Shown one piece after another: positions 1 to 11,641 of a stretch of 64,000 bases of DNA. The stretch lies in NCBI RefSeq assembly GCF_015354615.1, contig NZ_JACAVQ010000006.1:62001-126000 (forward strand). Reading direction: 5' to 3'. Numbering within the stretch: the first letter of the stretch is position 1; each line of letters starts with the position of its first letter. The translations under genes and the position numbers were made by a program. The notes beneath the pieces were generated by a model that was given only the letters and a program-made list of their open reading frames with translations, ran no database searches and was not told the DNA's origin. The DNA comes from Aliidiomarina indica. Its GTDB lineage: Bacteria > Pseudomonadota > Gammaproteobacteria > Enterobacterales > Alteromonadaceae.

Positions 1-2014
<2,014 letters not shown>

Positions 2015-2031
2015 ATTAATCGATCTTAGGC

Positions 2032-2060
2032 TTTACATGAGGCGCTGGTTTGTTTAGAAT
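2032..2060 (+). promoter_or_regulatory. Sigma70-type promoter of rpsU
   Basis: TTTACA (2032-2037) and TAGAAT (2055-2060) are separated by 17 bases, a near-consensus housekeeping promoter located 72 bases upstream of the rpsU start, in the gap after tgt. Confidence 0.7.
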
Positions 2061-2132
2061 TCAGCACCAATTTTATCCGGCGGGGCTAATTGAATGACCC
2101 GCGACTATTGAATTTTTTGAGGTGAGGGGCTA

Positions 2133-2348
2133 ATGCCAGCAGTTAAATTGAAAGAAAATGAGCCATTTGACGTCGCGCTGCGCCGTTTCAAGCGTTCTTG
2201 CGAAAAAGCAGGTGTCTTGTCTGAAGTTCGCAGCCGCGAATTTTACGAGAAGCCAACTTCTGAGCGCAAGCGTAAGAAAGCAGCAGCTGTGAAGCGTCAC
2301 GCGAAGAAATTATCGCGCGAAAACGCTCGTCGCACTCGCCTGTATTAA
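2133..2348 (+). CDS. rpsU: 30S ribosomal protein S21
   Basis: Small-subunit protein bS21, 71 aa, very basic, with the typical start [20 protein letters not shown] and the basic C-terminal tail ending RRTRLY. It is needed for efficient initiation on natural mRNAs. A GAGGTGAGG Shine-Dalgarno region precedes the ATG. It is the first gene of the rpsU-dnaG-rpoD macromolecular synthesis arrangement found in many gammaproteobacteria. A strong terminator between rpsU and dnaG probably limits read-through, so S21 is made in excess over primase. Confidence 0.98.
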   Translation: MPAVKLKENEPFDVALRRFKRSCEKAGVLSEVRSREFYEKPTSERKRKKAAAVKRHAKKLSRENARRTRLY

Positions 2349-2440
2349 GATTTTGCCCTCGCTGTTAGAGCGAGCGTGCGAAGTTGCGTGGAGTAGCGTG
2401 CCGGTGTTCACACTTGCGCTACTCAAGAACGCCACTGAAG

Positions 2441-2464
2441 AACCGTGCCCCGCACGGTTTTTTT
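2441..2464 (+). terminator. Rho-independent terminator (attenuator) between rpsU and dnaG
   Basis: An 8-bp stem AACCGTGC / GCACGGTT with a CCC loop is followed by a run of T. It occupies the position of the known internal terminator of the E. coli operon. Confidence 0.85.
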
Positions 2465-2534
2465 GTGAAACAGCCCTGTTACGTGTTTAAAAAATCCGCT
2501 TTTTATTGCGCGGTGAGCAGAGTACATTAGTGCA

Positions 2535-4286
2535 ATGGCTGGATTAATTCCTAAAGATTTCATTCAAGACCTCATTGCACGCGCTGATATTGTCAGTGTG
2601 GTGGAGTCGCGTGTGCGCTTGAAAAAGGCCGGCCGAAACTACCAAGCTTGTTGTCCCTTCCATAACGAAAAATCGCCTTCTTTTACCGTCGCCCCAGACA
2701 AGCAGTTTTATCATTGCTTTGGCTGTGGAGTTCACGGCAATGCGCTCGACTTCGTCATGGAATATGACGGCTTAGATTTCCCTGATGCGGTTGAAGAGCT
2801 AGCGGCGAGCATGGGACTTGAAGTACCTCGGGAAACCCGTGGTGGTTCTGGCAAACCGGGTCGTGATAAAAGTGAAATTGAAGACGATTTTCAGCTCATG
2901 GAAAGTTGTGCTCGGTTTTTTGCAAAGCAGCTCAAAGTATCTCCCGAACGGGAGCGTGTTGTTGGTTACTTGAAAGGCAGGGGTTTGAGCGGTGAAGTGG
3001 TACGTGATTTCGGCATCGGTTACGCCCCAGAAGCGTGGGATGCAATATTGCGTGAATTTGGCACGTCGAAGGAACGCCAGCAGCAGTTGTTAGCGTTAAA
3101 AATGATCACCGAAAGTGATCGCGGTAAGCGCTTTGATTTTTTCCGCGATCGGATTATGTTTCCTATCCGTGATCGTCGCGGGCGCGTTGTCGGATTTGGC
3201 GGGCGTGTGCTCGATAAAGGGGAGCCAAAATATTTAAACTCACCCGAAACCCGTTTATTTCATAAGGGCCGTGAGTTATACGGCTTTTATGAAATGAAGC
3301 AAAAGCATCGAGATTTGGACCGCGTCATTATTGTTGAAGGCTATATGGACGTGGTTGCGCTCGCTCAGCACGGTGTCACCAATGCTGTCGCGGCACTGGG
3401 TACCGCGGCTACGAGCGAACACTTGCAGTTGCTGTTCCGCCAAGCGAAACAAATTGTCTGCTGTTTCGATGGCGATCGAGCCGGGCGCGATGCGGCCTGG
3501 CGCGCGCTGGAAAATGCGCTACCCTTATTGCGCGATGGAACTGACTTACAATTTTTGTTTCTCCCTGATGGCGAAGATCCCGATACCATCGTTCGAACTG
3601 AACATGCGGAAGGGTTTCAAAAGCGCGTCGATGCGGCAATGTCGTTCCGGGATTATTTCTTTGATCACATCACCGCCGATCTTGATTTACGCACAGACGC
3701 TGGAAAATCAACGTTAGTGGCTAAAGCGCGACCGCTTATACAACAGGTCGCGAGTGATTTTTATCGCAGTTTGCTCATGGAAGAGTTGGCAAGAAAGCTA
3801 AGTCGAACCGTGCCCGAGCTTGAGAAATTGGTGCCGCAACAGGCCCGCTCAGATGCGCATGCATCACGCTCGCAGACGCATGGTTCGCAGAGTCCCGTGG
3901 CTCGAGCCATCGGTTTATTGGTGCAATACCCAGAATTAGGGCAATTAGTTCCTGTGCATCAGGAACTCGAGCGATTGCAATTAGAAGGCATGAAAGTCTT
4001 CATGGGATTACATCGGCAAACCGCCGCTCAAAAGCTCACCACCGCCCAAGTTCTCGAAGCTTGGCGTGGTACTAAATTTGAGCCACATCTTCGACGCTTG
4101 GCGAGTTGGGAACATCAAGTGCTAGAAGAAAATCTGGAGCAGGAATTTTCAGAAACCTATATGTTTTTGATCGACCGCTATCTTGAGCAACGCTATGAAG
4201 AGTTAAAAGCGTTGCCAGCCAGTGATATGACAAAAGAGCGCCTACAGGAATTAAATGAACTTATCCGTATGATGAAACGTAACTAA
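2535..4286 (+). CDS. dnaG: DNA primase
   Basis: DnaG synthesises RNA primers for lagging-strand replication. At 583 aa it matches the family. The N-terminal CHC2 zinc finger is visible as Cys40, His43, Cys61 and Cys64. The Toprim catalytic domain carries VEGYMDVVAL (about residue 265) and CFDGDRAGRDAA (about 310). The C-terminal part, after a Ser/His-rich linker near 440, should be the DnaB helicase-binding domain. Expression probably comes from rpsU read-through and possibly a weak local promoter. Confidence 0.98.
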   Translation: MAGLIPKDFIQDLIARADIVSVVESRVRLKKAGRNYQACCPFHNEKSPSFTVAPDKQFYHCFGCGVHGNALDFVMEYDGLDFPDAVEELAASMGLEVPRETRGGSGKPGRDKSEIEDDFQLMESCARFFAKQLKVSPERERVVGYLKGRGLSGEVVRDFGIGYAPEAWDAILREFGTSKERQQQLLALKMITESDRGKRFDFFRDRIMFPIRDRRGRVVGFGGRVLDKGEPKYLNSPETRLFHKGRELYGFYEMKQKHRDLDRVIIVEGYMDVVALAQHGVTNAVAALGTAATSEHLQLLFRQAKQIVCCFDGDRAGRDAAWRALENALPLLRDGTDLQFLFLPDGEDPDTIVRTEHAEGFQKRVDAAMSFRDYFFDHITADLDLRTDAGKSTLVAKARPLIQQVASDFYRSLLMEELARKLSRTVPELEKLVPQQARSDAHASRSQTHGSQSPVARAIGLLVQYPELGQLVPVHQELERLQLEGMKVFMGLHRQTAAQKLTTAQVLEAWRGTKFEPHLRRLASWEHQVLEENLEQEFSETYMFLIDRYLEQRYEELKALPASDMTKERLQELNELIRMMKRN

Positions 4287-4335
4287 TTAAACGTTTTCCA
4301 TTCATGCACAAGCAGGTTTTGTTCTAAAACTAAAC

Positions 4336-4364
4336 TGGTTGAATCGCGCACATTTTGTTATACT
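4336..4364 (+). promoter_or_regulatory. Probable promoter upstream of rpoD
   Basis: TATACT (4359-4364) is a good -10. The best -35 at 17-base spacing is the weak TGGTTG (4336-4341). It lies in the 131-base gap before rpoD. The -10 is convincing; the -35 is not. Confidence 0.5.
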
Positions 4365-4417
4365 GAGCGGTCATTCCGCACGAATCTAAAAACGTCTTTA
4401 CTGAGGTGAACGCCCGT

Positions 4418-6259
4418 ATGCAGACTCGTCAGTCGCAACTGAAATTACTTATTGCGAAAGGTAAAGAGCAAGGTTACCTAACTTTTGCTGAGGTCAATGA
4501 CCACCTTCCGCAAGATATCGTTGATTCGGATCAGATCGAAGACATCATCCGCATGATCAACGACATGGGCATACAAGTCTATGAAACTGCCCCCGATGCC
4601 GACGATCTGATGATGAGCGAAGACGCAGCCGATGAAGATGCCGCCGAAGAAGCGGCCGCTGCGCTAGCCACCGTCGAAAGTGAAATTGGCCGCACCACTG
4701 ATCCAGTACGCATGTACATGCGTGAAATGGGTACAGTGGAGCTACTCACCCGTGAAGGTGAGATCGCCATTGCCAAACGTATTGAAGAAGGTATTAACCA
4801 AGTTCAATGCTCCGTTGCCGAGTATCCTGAAGCGATCAATTTCCTACTAGAGCAATGGGATGCGTTCGAAGCAGAGCAAATTCGTTTAACCGAAATTATT
4901 TCTGGGTTTATCGATCCGAACGAAGTCGATGAAGCACCCGTCAGTGCCACCCATGTTGGTTCAGAGTTGAGTAACGATCAGCTCGAGGACGAAGACGATG
5001 ATGGCGACGACGATGACGATGATTCAGACGATGATTCGACGGATACGGGTGTTGATCCTGAGCAAGCGCGTGAGAAATTCTCCGAGTTGCGTGATCAGTA
5101 TGAATCAACCCGCGCAGCCATCAAAAAGCACGGGCGTGAGCATGAAAAAGCACGCGTGCAAATTGAGCTGCTCAGTGAGCTATTTAAGCAGTTCCGTTTA
5201 GTTCCAAAGCAATTCGATCGGCTTGTAAAAGACATGCGGGAAATGATGGACCGCGTGCGTGTGCAAGAACGTTTGATTATGAAATTGGCTTTAGAACAGG
5301 CAAAAGTTCCAAAGCGCACTTTTGTGCAAGCTTTCGCAGGCAACGAAACCTCCATGGTGTGGTTCGACGGCTTAGTTGAGAAGAACGTCGGATACAGCGA
5401 AGCGTTGGCAGAACACCGTGAAGAAATCGAGCGGTGCACCGGTAAACTGCGTTCCATCGCAGAAGAAACCGGGCTGTCGATTGCCAAGGTGAAAGATATT
5501 AATCGGCGCATGTCTATCGGCGAAGCGAAAGCCCGTCGTGCCAAGAAAGAAATGGTCGAAGCGAACTTGCGTTTGGTTATTTCAATTGCCAAGAAATACA
5601 CCAACCGTGGCTTACAGTTCCTAGATTTGATTCAAGAAGGGAACATTGGTTTGATGAAGGCGGTGGATAAGTTCGAATACCGCCGAGGTTATAAATTCTC
5701 AACCTATGCCACATGGTGGATTCGTCAGGCCATCACGCGTTCCATTGCCGACCAAGCCCGTACCATTCGTATTCCGGTGCACATGATCGAAACGATCAAT
5801 AAACTGAATCGAATCTCGCGGCAGATGTTGCAGGAAATGGGCCGTGAGCCACAGCCGGAAGAGTTGGCTGAGCGCATGGCAATGCCGGAAGATAAGATCC
5901 GCAAAGTGCTGAAAATTGCGAAAGAGCCAATCTCGATGGAAACACCGATTGGCGACGACGAAGATTCGCATTTGGGCGATTTTATCGAGGATACAACACT
6001 GGATTTACCAGTGGATGCTGCAACCTCTGAAAGCCTTCAGAACGCCGTTCGCGACGTGCTCGGTGGCTTAACTGCACGAGAAGCAAAAGTGTTGCGGATG
6101 CGCTTCGGTATCGACATGAATACCGACCACACTTTGGAAGAAGTGGGCAAACAGTTTGATGTGACCCGTGAGCGGATTCGTCAAATTGAAGCGAAAGCCT
6201 TACGCAAATTGCGCCATCCAAGTCGCAGTGAACAGTTAAAGAGTTTCCTCGACGAGTAA
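4418..6259 (+). CDS. rpoD: RNA polymerase primary sigma factor RpoD (sigma70)
   Basis: Housekeeping sigma factor, 613 aa from the chosen ATG. A GTG at 4406 is in frame, but the ATG gives the family N-terminus ([17 protein letters not shown], region 1.1) and has GAGG upstream. Region 1.2 contains [13 protein letters not shown] highly acidic Asp/Glu stretch around residues 190-215 is the non-conserved region. Region 2 contains the aromatic -10 recognition segment ([19 protein letters not shown]), and region 4.2 is the helix-turn-helix [21 protein letters not shown] terminator follows directly. Confidence 0.98.
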   Translation: MQTRQSQLKLLIAKGKEQGYLTFAEVNDHLPQDIVDSDQIEDIIRMINDMGIQVYETAPDADDLMMSEDAADEDAAEEAAAALATVESEIGRTTDPVRMYMREMGTVELLTREGEIAIAKRIEEGINQVQCSVAEYPEAINFLLEQWDAFEAEQIRLTEIISGFIDPNEVDEAPVSATHVGSELSNDQLEDEDDDGDDDDDDSDDDSTDTGVDPEQAREKFSELRDQYESTRAAIKKHGREHEKARVQIELLSELFKQFRLVPKQFDRLVKDMREMMDRVRVQERLIMKLALEQAKVPKRTFVQAFAGNETSMVWFDGLVEKNVGYSEALAEHREEIERCTGKLRSIAEETGLSIAKVKDINRRMSIGEAKARRAKKEMVEANLRLVISIAKKYTNRGLQFLDLIQEGNIGLMKAVDKFEYRRGYKFSTYATWWIRQAITRSIADQARTIRIPVHMIETINKLNRISRQMLQEMGREPQPEELAERMAMPEDKIRKVLKIAKEPISMETPIGDDEDSHLGDFIEDTTLDLPVDAATSESLQNAVRDVLGGLTAREAKVLRMRFGIDMNTDHTLEEVGKQFDVTRERIRQIEAKALRKLRHPSRSEQLKSFLDE

Positions 6260-6276
6260 ATTCGCATAACTGCTTG

Positions 6277-6302
6277 AAAAAGCGCCTAAGGGCGCTTTTT
6301 TG
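6277..6302 (+). terminator. Rho-independent terminator of rpoD
   Basis: Stem AGCGCC / GGCGCT with a TAAG loop, preceded by A-rich and followed by T-rich sequence, 18 bases after the rpoD stop codon. Confidence 0.88.
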
Positions 6303-6324
6303 TTGCGCTCGATTTGGGTATACT
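6296..6324 (+). promoter_or_regulatory. Possible promoter of the tRNA gene
   Basis: TATACT (6319-6324) is a good -10, about 49 bases before the mature tRNA. The -35 at 17-base spacing would fall on the T-run of the rpoD terminator. Only the -10 is well supported. Confidence 0.4.
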
Positions 6325-6372
6325 TGCCGCCACTTTGCAGCATTAGACCCATGCAACAAAGCCCACCTCCGT

Positions 6373-6448
6373 GGCCCCTTAGCTCAGTGGTTAGAGCACT
6401 CGACTCATAATCGATTGGTCCCCAGTTCGAGTCTGGGAGGGGCCACCA
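6373..6448 (+). tRNA. tRNA-Ile(CAT), lysidine-modified type
   Basis: A 76-nt cloverleaf with encoded CCA: acceptor GGCCCCT / AGGGGCC, D-stem GAGC and TTCGAGT T-loop. The anticodon loop CTCATAA gives CAT. The body closely resembles E. coli ileX/ileY, also near rpoD, so it is better read as the AUA-decoding isoleucine tRNA (C34 converted to lysidine by TilS) than as methionine tRNA. The outermost anticodon-stem pair (27-43) appears to be a C-T mismatch. Confidence 0.9.
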
Positions 6449-6618
6449 TTTTTTAAACACTCCCCATGATCACGCCTTTGCGTATTGGTTTTTAGGGCTG
6501 CTTATTCATCCCCTACACTACCGATGCAGTAATTTTTAATGACAAGCGCTGTCGAGGTTGGTTACTCTGACTACTGACTGAGTGGGCGTATGAGATGGAG
6601 TTTATGGCGGTGGTTGGG

Positions 6619-8304
6619 ATGATAAAGACGTATATCCGTGGTGTGTTTCTAGCTGCAAGTTGTGCTTTTTTACTGGCCTGCTCGGGCGATCCGGAGATCA
6701 TTTTGCCTGATGGTGGCACAGTAGCCGATGCCGTGTCGGAGATTGAAAGCCGTGCTTCAGGACTTAGCTACGCGGAGGTTCTATCCACGCCGCAGCGTCA
6801 TCCCCTCGCTTTAGCCCGTTATATTGCCGAACATGGCAACGACAACGGCATGTTATTTACTGTGTATACGCAGCTAATACAAATCCTATCCACGCATAAC
6901 GTGCCGCAAGAAGCTGTCATTGATGTTCTGTTGCAGGCTCAGTGGCATTTAGAAAACACCACCCATCCTGAATTTTTTGACCCCTTTCGGTTTGAATTGA
7001 CCATTATCGAAGGCTATATCGATATCGGATTGGTAGAGGAAGGGATGATGCGTTTACGCGACCTTGATCAGCGATTATCCGAGCAGCTATTAACGCCAAC
7101 TGTGTTAAACGCCCGTTACCAACGCAGTGAACTCGTGCGCAAAGCCAAAGATGTGGAGTTTTTAGAAGAACTGGTGGATCGACAAGCTGACCCAGCGATA
7201 CGCGCCCAGTGGCGCGCCTATTTAGGACTGCTCTATCTAGACAAGGGCGAGGAGCTTATGGCTCGCCGTGTAGCAGATGATATTGCGTTTCGGTTGGGCG
7301 AGCTGCGCTGGACGGAAATGCCGTTGGAGGTCGACAACGAGAGCTATCAGATACGTATGGCGTATGAAGCATTATTTGAACTCTTTGCGGCGCTCGGCGA
7401 TCAACGTAATGCGCTGGAAGTTCTGGATATGTCGTATACGCGTGTTCAAGCTGAAAATGGAGACAATCCCTATTGGCAATTAGCGGGGCGGATTAGCTAT
7501 ATCGATGATTTTGCGTCTATTAATGAAATGGCACGGGCTCAACAAGTTGCCATTCAGATTGTTTTTGACCTTGAGAGTTTCTTAGAGTCTACCGACGATT
7601 ATGCCTACTACTTTATCTTCTCAGGTTTAGAAGAATTGATTGATGTGTTGATGAAATTCGATATGCAGGAGCAACAGAGCCAATTGGTGCAACTTATTTC
7701 GGGCATGATTATGGCCGAGGATGATCCTGAGATGCTGTGGTACGCGCTGCTGGTTGTAGAACTAATGAAAAGCTTTGAACAAGAGGGCAATTACACGGAT
7801 ATGCTCCACCATATTCGGTTCTTAACGAATCAGCTTACCAGTATCGATGAACGCTTGATGATATATTCCTGGAAGCTCGATCTCTATGCAGATCTTGGTA
7901 TGAATCGTGATGCGGAGCGCATGCTTTCGTTGTTGGCCGCTGAACTAGATCGCAGTCACGCTGAAGACGTACGGGAACTCTTTGCTTTTATCGGTGAACG
8001 ATTGCTAAACCATGATCGCAAGGATCTCTATGATCGCCACATTGTTCCCGCGGTCGAAGGGGCGCCTTATCTTATTCACAATGTCGGTTATACATTGGCT
8101 GAGTATGAGTACTATGAAGACGCCCTCGCGCTCATTCTTGGACGTGATAACCTCGATATGGTGCCTTACTTTTTGTTATCCATCGGTCAGTTATATGTCA
8201 GCAAACAACGGATTCCTATCCAAAGTGAACGGGATGTACTCGAAGTTCTTCACAAAGAGACGCAAGCATTGCTGACGGTTTCTGACTCAGAAGCCGCTTA
8301 CTAA
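6619..8304 (+). CDS. Uncharacterised lipoprotein with helical (TPR-like) repeats
   Basis: I do not recognise the family. From the ATG at 6619 the N-terminus is a lipoprotein signal peptide ending in FLLAC, with Cys21 as the likely lipidation site. In-frame ATGs at 6595 and 6604 would add 5-8 residues. The remaining roughly 540 residues are almost wholly alpha-helical and acidic, with repeated stretches such as RAQWRAYLGLLYLDKGEELMA and AYEALFELFAALGDQRNALEV that look like degenerate TPR/SEL-type repeats. No catalytic motif is evident. A scaffold or assembly role in the periplasm is only a guess. It lies alone between the tRNA and the S9 peptidase gene. Confidence 0.8.
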   Translation: MIKTYIRGVFLAASCAFLLACSGDPEIILPDGGTVADAVSEIESRASGLSYAEVLSTPQRHPLALARYIAEHGNDNGMLFTVYTQLIQILSTHNVPQEAVIDVLLQAQWHLENTTHPEFFDPFRFELTIIEGYIDIGLVEEGMMRLRDLDQRLSEQLLTPTVLNARYQRSELVRKAKDVEFLEELVDRQADPAIRAQWRAYLGLLYLDKGEELMARRVADDIAFRLGELRWTEMPLEVDNESYQIRMAYEALFELFAALGDQRNALEVLDMSYTRVQAENGDNPYWQLAGRISYIDDFASINEMARAQQVAIQIVFDLESFLESTDDYAYYFIFSGLEELIDVLMKFDMQEQQSQLVQLISGMIMAEDDPEMLWYALLVVELMKSFEQEGNYTDMLHHIRFLTNQLTSIDERLMIYSWKLDLYADLGMNRDAERMLSLLAAELDRSHAEDVRELFAFIGERLLNHDRKDLYDRHIVPAVEGAPYLIHNVGYTLAEYEYYEDALALILGRDNLDMVPYFLLSIGQLYVSKQRIPIQSERDVLEVLHKETQALLTVSDSEAAY

Positions 8305-8323
8305 TTTTGTAACAATTAATGAT

Positions 8324-8352
8324 TTGGCATCGAAAACTCAAATTGCTAACCT
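8324..8352 (+). promoter_or_regulatory. Weak candidate promoter for the S9 peptidase gene
   Basis: TTGGCA (8324-8329) is a good -35; with 17-base spacing the -10 is TAACCT (8347-8352), a poor match. Listed as tentative. Confidence 0.3.
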
Positions 8353-8398
8353 AGCCTCATAATAATAAGTTGGCGGGATAGGCCTGCCACACTAAAGT

Positions 8399-10387
8399 GT
8401 GTCGGATTCGGTTATGAAATCGTATATGGTTCGTTTGCGAGTATTCGCATTATTTTTATTTGCCCTCATCAGTGCGCCCGTGTTGGCGCAATCAAATCCA
8501 GCGCAAATCCCCATCGAGGATTTTTTCCGTCACGCTGAGTTTAGTAATATTTCATTATCCCCTCTTGGTAATTATGCGGCGGTGACGGTTCCCGCTGAGG
8601 GCAGAAATAATCTTGCGATCCTCGATATTTCTGACTTGGCGAGTATCGCGGTAAAGTCTGCATTTGAGCTGCGCGGGGGCGAAAGCCCGATAGGCGTGAG
8701 TTGGGTGACAAACGATCGCATTATATTCCAAACCACCATTCAAGTGGGTCCTCTTGAGATCCCCGCTATGACCGGACGAGTATTCGCAATGAACGCCGAT
8801 GGCTCCAACCGCCGGCAGTTGTTTGGTACCAACCCAGGAAGCTACGTATTTCGTCACATGTCGGTGATTAATTTATTGCCGGAAGAGCCGGATTGGATTT
8901 TGATCCAACACTGGGCTCATGATCGTCCAAAACCCATTGCAGAGCGTTTAAATATTCAAGATGCGCGTTTGCGCACGGTTACCTCGTCCCCTTTAAACCG
9001 AGGCGGTTTGATGGCAGACCAACAAGGGGTGGTACGTTTTGCCTACGGAACCAATGATGATAACAAAGGCGAATTTGCGTGGCGTCCAGACAGTGATTCA
9101 CCGTGGCGCACCTTTGAGAATACGATAGGCCAGAGTATTTCGCCGATAGCCTTTACCGACGAAGGTGATGGTGTTTATTTTCAGGTGCGCCGAGATGAGG
9201 GTTCTGGTTTATGGCTTGCACGCTTTGCAGAAGGCGATGCGATACCTGTGGCCAATGATTACGGCGTAGAAATTGATATCGGTTTATTCACCGGAATTTC
9301 CGCCTACAAGTTTGATGTTACTGGTGAGCGATTGCTTGGCGCCCGCTTTAGCCCAGGCAACCCGCTCATGCACTTAATTGATGAAGATGCGTTTGAATCA
9401 CAGTGGTTAACGCAATTGAGTGCAATGTTCGAAGGCAACTATGTTCACATTCACAACTGGACTCGTGACGGCAAACGCGCGGTGGTGTCGGTATCGAGTG
9501 ATATTGCCCCGCAAGAATTCTTTTTGTTAGATACGGAAGCACCAGCCCTTCGTTTTATCGCTGGGTCACGTAGCTGGATCGATCCAGAAATGATGTCGCC
9601 GATGCAGCCGGTTGCGCTTACAGCCCGCGATGATGTTGAGCTGCATGGGTATATGACGTTGCCGAAAAATCAGGGATCTCACGAGAACTTGCCATTTGTA
9701 GTGTATGTGCACGGTGGGCCGCATGGGGTGCGCGATTACTGGGGCTTTGATCCTGTGGTGCAACTGATGGCATCGCGCGGTTTGGGTGTGCTGCAAATTA
9801 ACTTCCGTGGATCCGGTGGTTACGGTTGGGAGTTTGAGCGCAAAGGCTATCGTCAGTGGGGCGCGAAAATGCAAGATGACGTGACTGACGCTACCCATTG
9901 GCTCATTGAGCAAGGTTACGCAGATGCCGATCGTGTGTGTATTGCCGGGGCAAGTTATGGTGGATTTGCAACGCTTTCCGGGATTACCCGCGAGCCCGAC
10001 CTGTATGCCTGCGCGTTCGCTTTTATTGGCGTGTACGATCTGCCGCTGATGAAAGAAACCGGTGATGTTCCAGAAACTGCGAGTGGTCGCAACTTCTTGA
10101 ATCGTGTGTTGGGGAATAATGAAGAGCTGTTACAACGACGTTCACCCTCAAACCATGTGGAGAATATAAAAACCCCATTGTTTATTGCCCATGGTGCAGA
10201 GGATATTCGTGCTCACGTGGATCATTACCACCTACTTAAGGAACGTTTAGACGAACACAACATTCCTTATGAAGAACTCTTGGTGGAAGACGAGGGCCAT
10301 GGTTTTTACAAAGTGGAAAATAACGTCAAGCTGTACGAGCGAGCGATTAACTTTATGCTCGAACATACAGCGCCTGCGGAGCAATAA
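8399..10387 (+). CDS. Exported S9 family (prolyl oligopeptidase type) peptidase
   Basis: A serine peptidase of the prolyl oligopeptidase/acylaminoacyl peptidase type, presumably periplasmic. The N-terminus has a signal peptide ending ISAPVLAQ. Residues about 30-390 form the expected beta-propeller region. The alpha/beta-hydrolase domain carries YVHGGPHGVRDYWGFD, the nucleophile in GASYGGFATL, Asp in AEDIRAHVD and His in DEGHGF, so the triad is complete. The annotated start is GTG at 8399; ATG at 8414 or 8426 would give a tighter signal peptide. It ends 3 bases before the Nramp-like gene, suggesting co-transcription. Its substrate cannot be told from sequence. Confidence 0.93.
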   Translation: MSDSVMKSYMVRLRVFALFLFALISAPVLAQSNPAQIPIEDFFRHAEFSNISLSPLGNYAAVTVPAEGRNNLAILDISDLASIAVKSAFELRGGESPIGVSWVTNDRIIFQTTIQVGPLEIPAMTGRVFAMNADGSNRRQLFGTNPGSYVFRHMSVINLLPEEPDWILIQHWAHDRPKPIAERLNIQDARLRTVTSSPLNRGGLMADQQGVVRFAYGTNDDNKGEFAWRPDSDSPWRTFENTIGQSISPIAFTDEGDGVYFQVRRDEGSGLWLARFAEGDAIPVANDYGVEIDIGLFTGISAYKFDVTGERLLGARFSPGNPLMHLIDEDAFESQWLTQLSAMFEGNYVHIHNWTRDGKRAVVSVSSDIAPQEFFLLDTEAPALRFIAGSRSWIDPEMMSPMQPVALTARDDVELHGYMTLPKNQGSHENLPFVVYVHGGPHGVRDYWGFDPVVQLMASRGLGVLQINFRGSGGYGWEFERKGYRQWGAKMQDDVTDATHWLIEQGYADADRVCIAGASYGGFATLSGITREPDLYACAFAFIGVYDLPLMKETGDVPETASGRNFLNRVLGNNEELLQRRSPSNHVENIKTPLFIAHGAEDIRAHVDHYHLLKERLDEHNIPYEELLVEDEGHGFYKVENNVKLYERAINFMLEHTAPAEQ

Positions 10388-10390
10388 TCG

Positions 10391-11641
10391 GTGGCAGGGC
10401 GCTTTCGCTTTCGGTTTGGCCCAGCAACCTTAGTTGCTGCGGCCTTTATTGGTCCTGGCACTGTGGTCACGGCCTCGTTAGCAGGTGCTCAGTTTGGTTA
10501 TGGGCTGCTGTGGGCTCTGGTATTTGCCGTGATTGCCACCATGATTTTGCAGGAAATGGCGGCCCGCATTGGCGTCGTCACGCAAGCGGGATTAGGTGAA
10601 AGTTTACGGACGGTTGTATCTACCCCGTTGATTCGGGTTGGCTTTATCGCCCTAGTGGTTGCTGCGGTGGTGATAGGCAATAGCGCCTATCAAGGGGGTA
10701 ACCTCACCGGTGCCAGCTTAGGTGCTGATGCACTATGGGGTGAGTTGCCTTGGATCCAAGCGATAGTAACCCACACGGGTGCGAACCCTTGGGCGGCGAT
10801 TCTTGGGTTGCTTGCGGCCCTTATCCTATGGCAGGGCAAATATAAAACGATTGAGCGTGTGCTTATTGCACTTGTGGTGCTCATGAGTTTAGCCTTCTTA
10901 ACAACCTTCGTTCTTACCCGTCCTGACGTGCTGGCGCTCCTGCGCGGCTTACTCGTCCCCCAGATCCCAACAGGTGGCGCTTTGACCATGATGGCGCTGA
11001 TTGGCACCACTGTAGTTCCATACGCGCTATTTTTGCATGCAGCAAGTGCGCGCACCCGATGGCCGGCAACGAAGGTACCGACGGAACAAGCGCTGCTAGA
11101 AGCGCGCTCTGATATCGCAACCTCAATTCCTCTCGGTGGCTTGGTCTCCATTGCCATTGTCTCGACCGCGGCAGCGGCCTATTTTGGACAGCAAGCGACG
11201 ATTGCGGGAGCGGCGGATTTGGCCGTGTCCCTTGAGCCCATATTTGGGCGCGCCGCAACCTACCTAATGGCTACCGGCTTACTCGCCGCAGGGTTATCCT
11301 CTGCGATTACCGCGCCCTTGGCATCGGCGTATGCTCTCACAGGGGTACTTGGCTGGAACATAGATTTACGCAGCAAGGCCTTTCGCGGTACCTGGCTTGC
11401 CATTATTCTAGTGGGCGTTGTCGTGGCGTCATTAGGGATTCGGCCGATTGCATTGATTCTGTTTGCGCAAGTGGCCAATGGAATTTTGCTACCGCTGATC
11501 GCTGGGTTCCTGCTGCTGGCGGTGAATCAGCAATCGATGGGGCGTTACGGGAATACGCGCCGTCAGAATATTTTGGGTGGTTGTGTCTTTATCATCGCGC
11601 TACTTTTGGGCACACGCTCAGTCCTTCTTGCGCTGCTCTAA
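10391..11641 (+). CDS. Nramp-like metal transporter with atypical binding-site motifs
   Basis: A 416-aa integral membrane protein with about 11 hydrophobic helices, of the Nramp (natural resistance-associated macrophage protein) superfamily. Helix 1 reads FIGPGTVVTAS, where classical Nramp proteins have DPGN with metal-binding Asp and Asn. The helix 6 signature reads TTVVPYALFLHAA, where classical members have an Ala-Met-Pro-His type motif with a metal-binding Met. The usual Mn/Fe coordination residues are therefore replaced, so the transported ion cannot be assumed. GTG start 3 bases after the peptidase gene. The 3' end overlaps the convergent amidoligase gene by 24 bases. Confidence 0.85.
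   Translation: MAGRFRFRFGPATLVAAAFIGPGTVVTASLAGAQFGYGLLWALVFAVIATMILQEMAARIGVVTQAGLGESLRTVVSTPLIRVGFIALVVAAVVIGNSAYQGGNLTGASLGADALWGELPWIQAIVTHTGANPWAAILGLLAALILWQGKYKTIERVLIALVVLMSLAFLTTFVLTRPDVLALLRGLLVPQIPTGGALTMMALIGTTVVPYALFLHAASARTRWPATKVPTEQALLEARSDIATSIPLGGLVSIAIVSTAAAAYFGQQATIAGAADLAVSLEPIFGRAATYLMATGLLAAGLSSAITAPLASAYALTGVLGWNIDLRSKAFRGTWLAIILVGVVVASLGIRPIALILFAQVANGILLPLIAGFLLLAVNQQSMGRYGNTRRQNILGGCVFIIALLLGTRSVLLALL

Noticed and set aside
5095-5604. 169-codon open frame on the minus strand inside rpoD
   Set aside because: It is antisense to highly conserved sigma70 regions and its product is Ser/Arg/Cys-rich without any motif.
6373-6448. Reading the CAT-anticodon tRNA as elongator methionine tRNA
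   Set aside because: Acceptor, D-arm and T-arm sequences match the ileX/ileY type better, and the location next to rpoD is also that of ileX.
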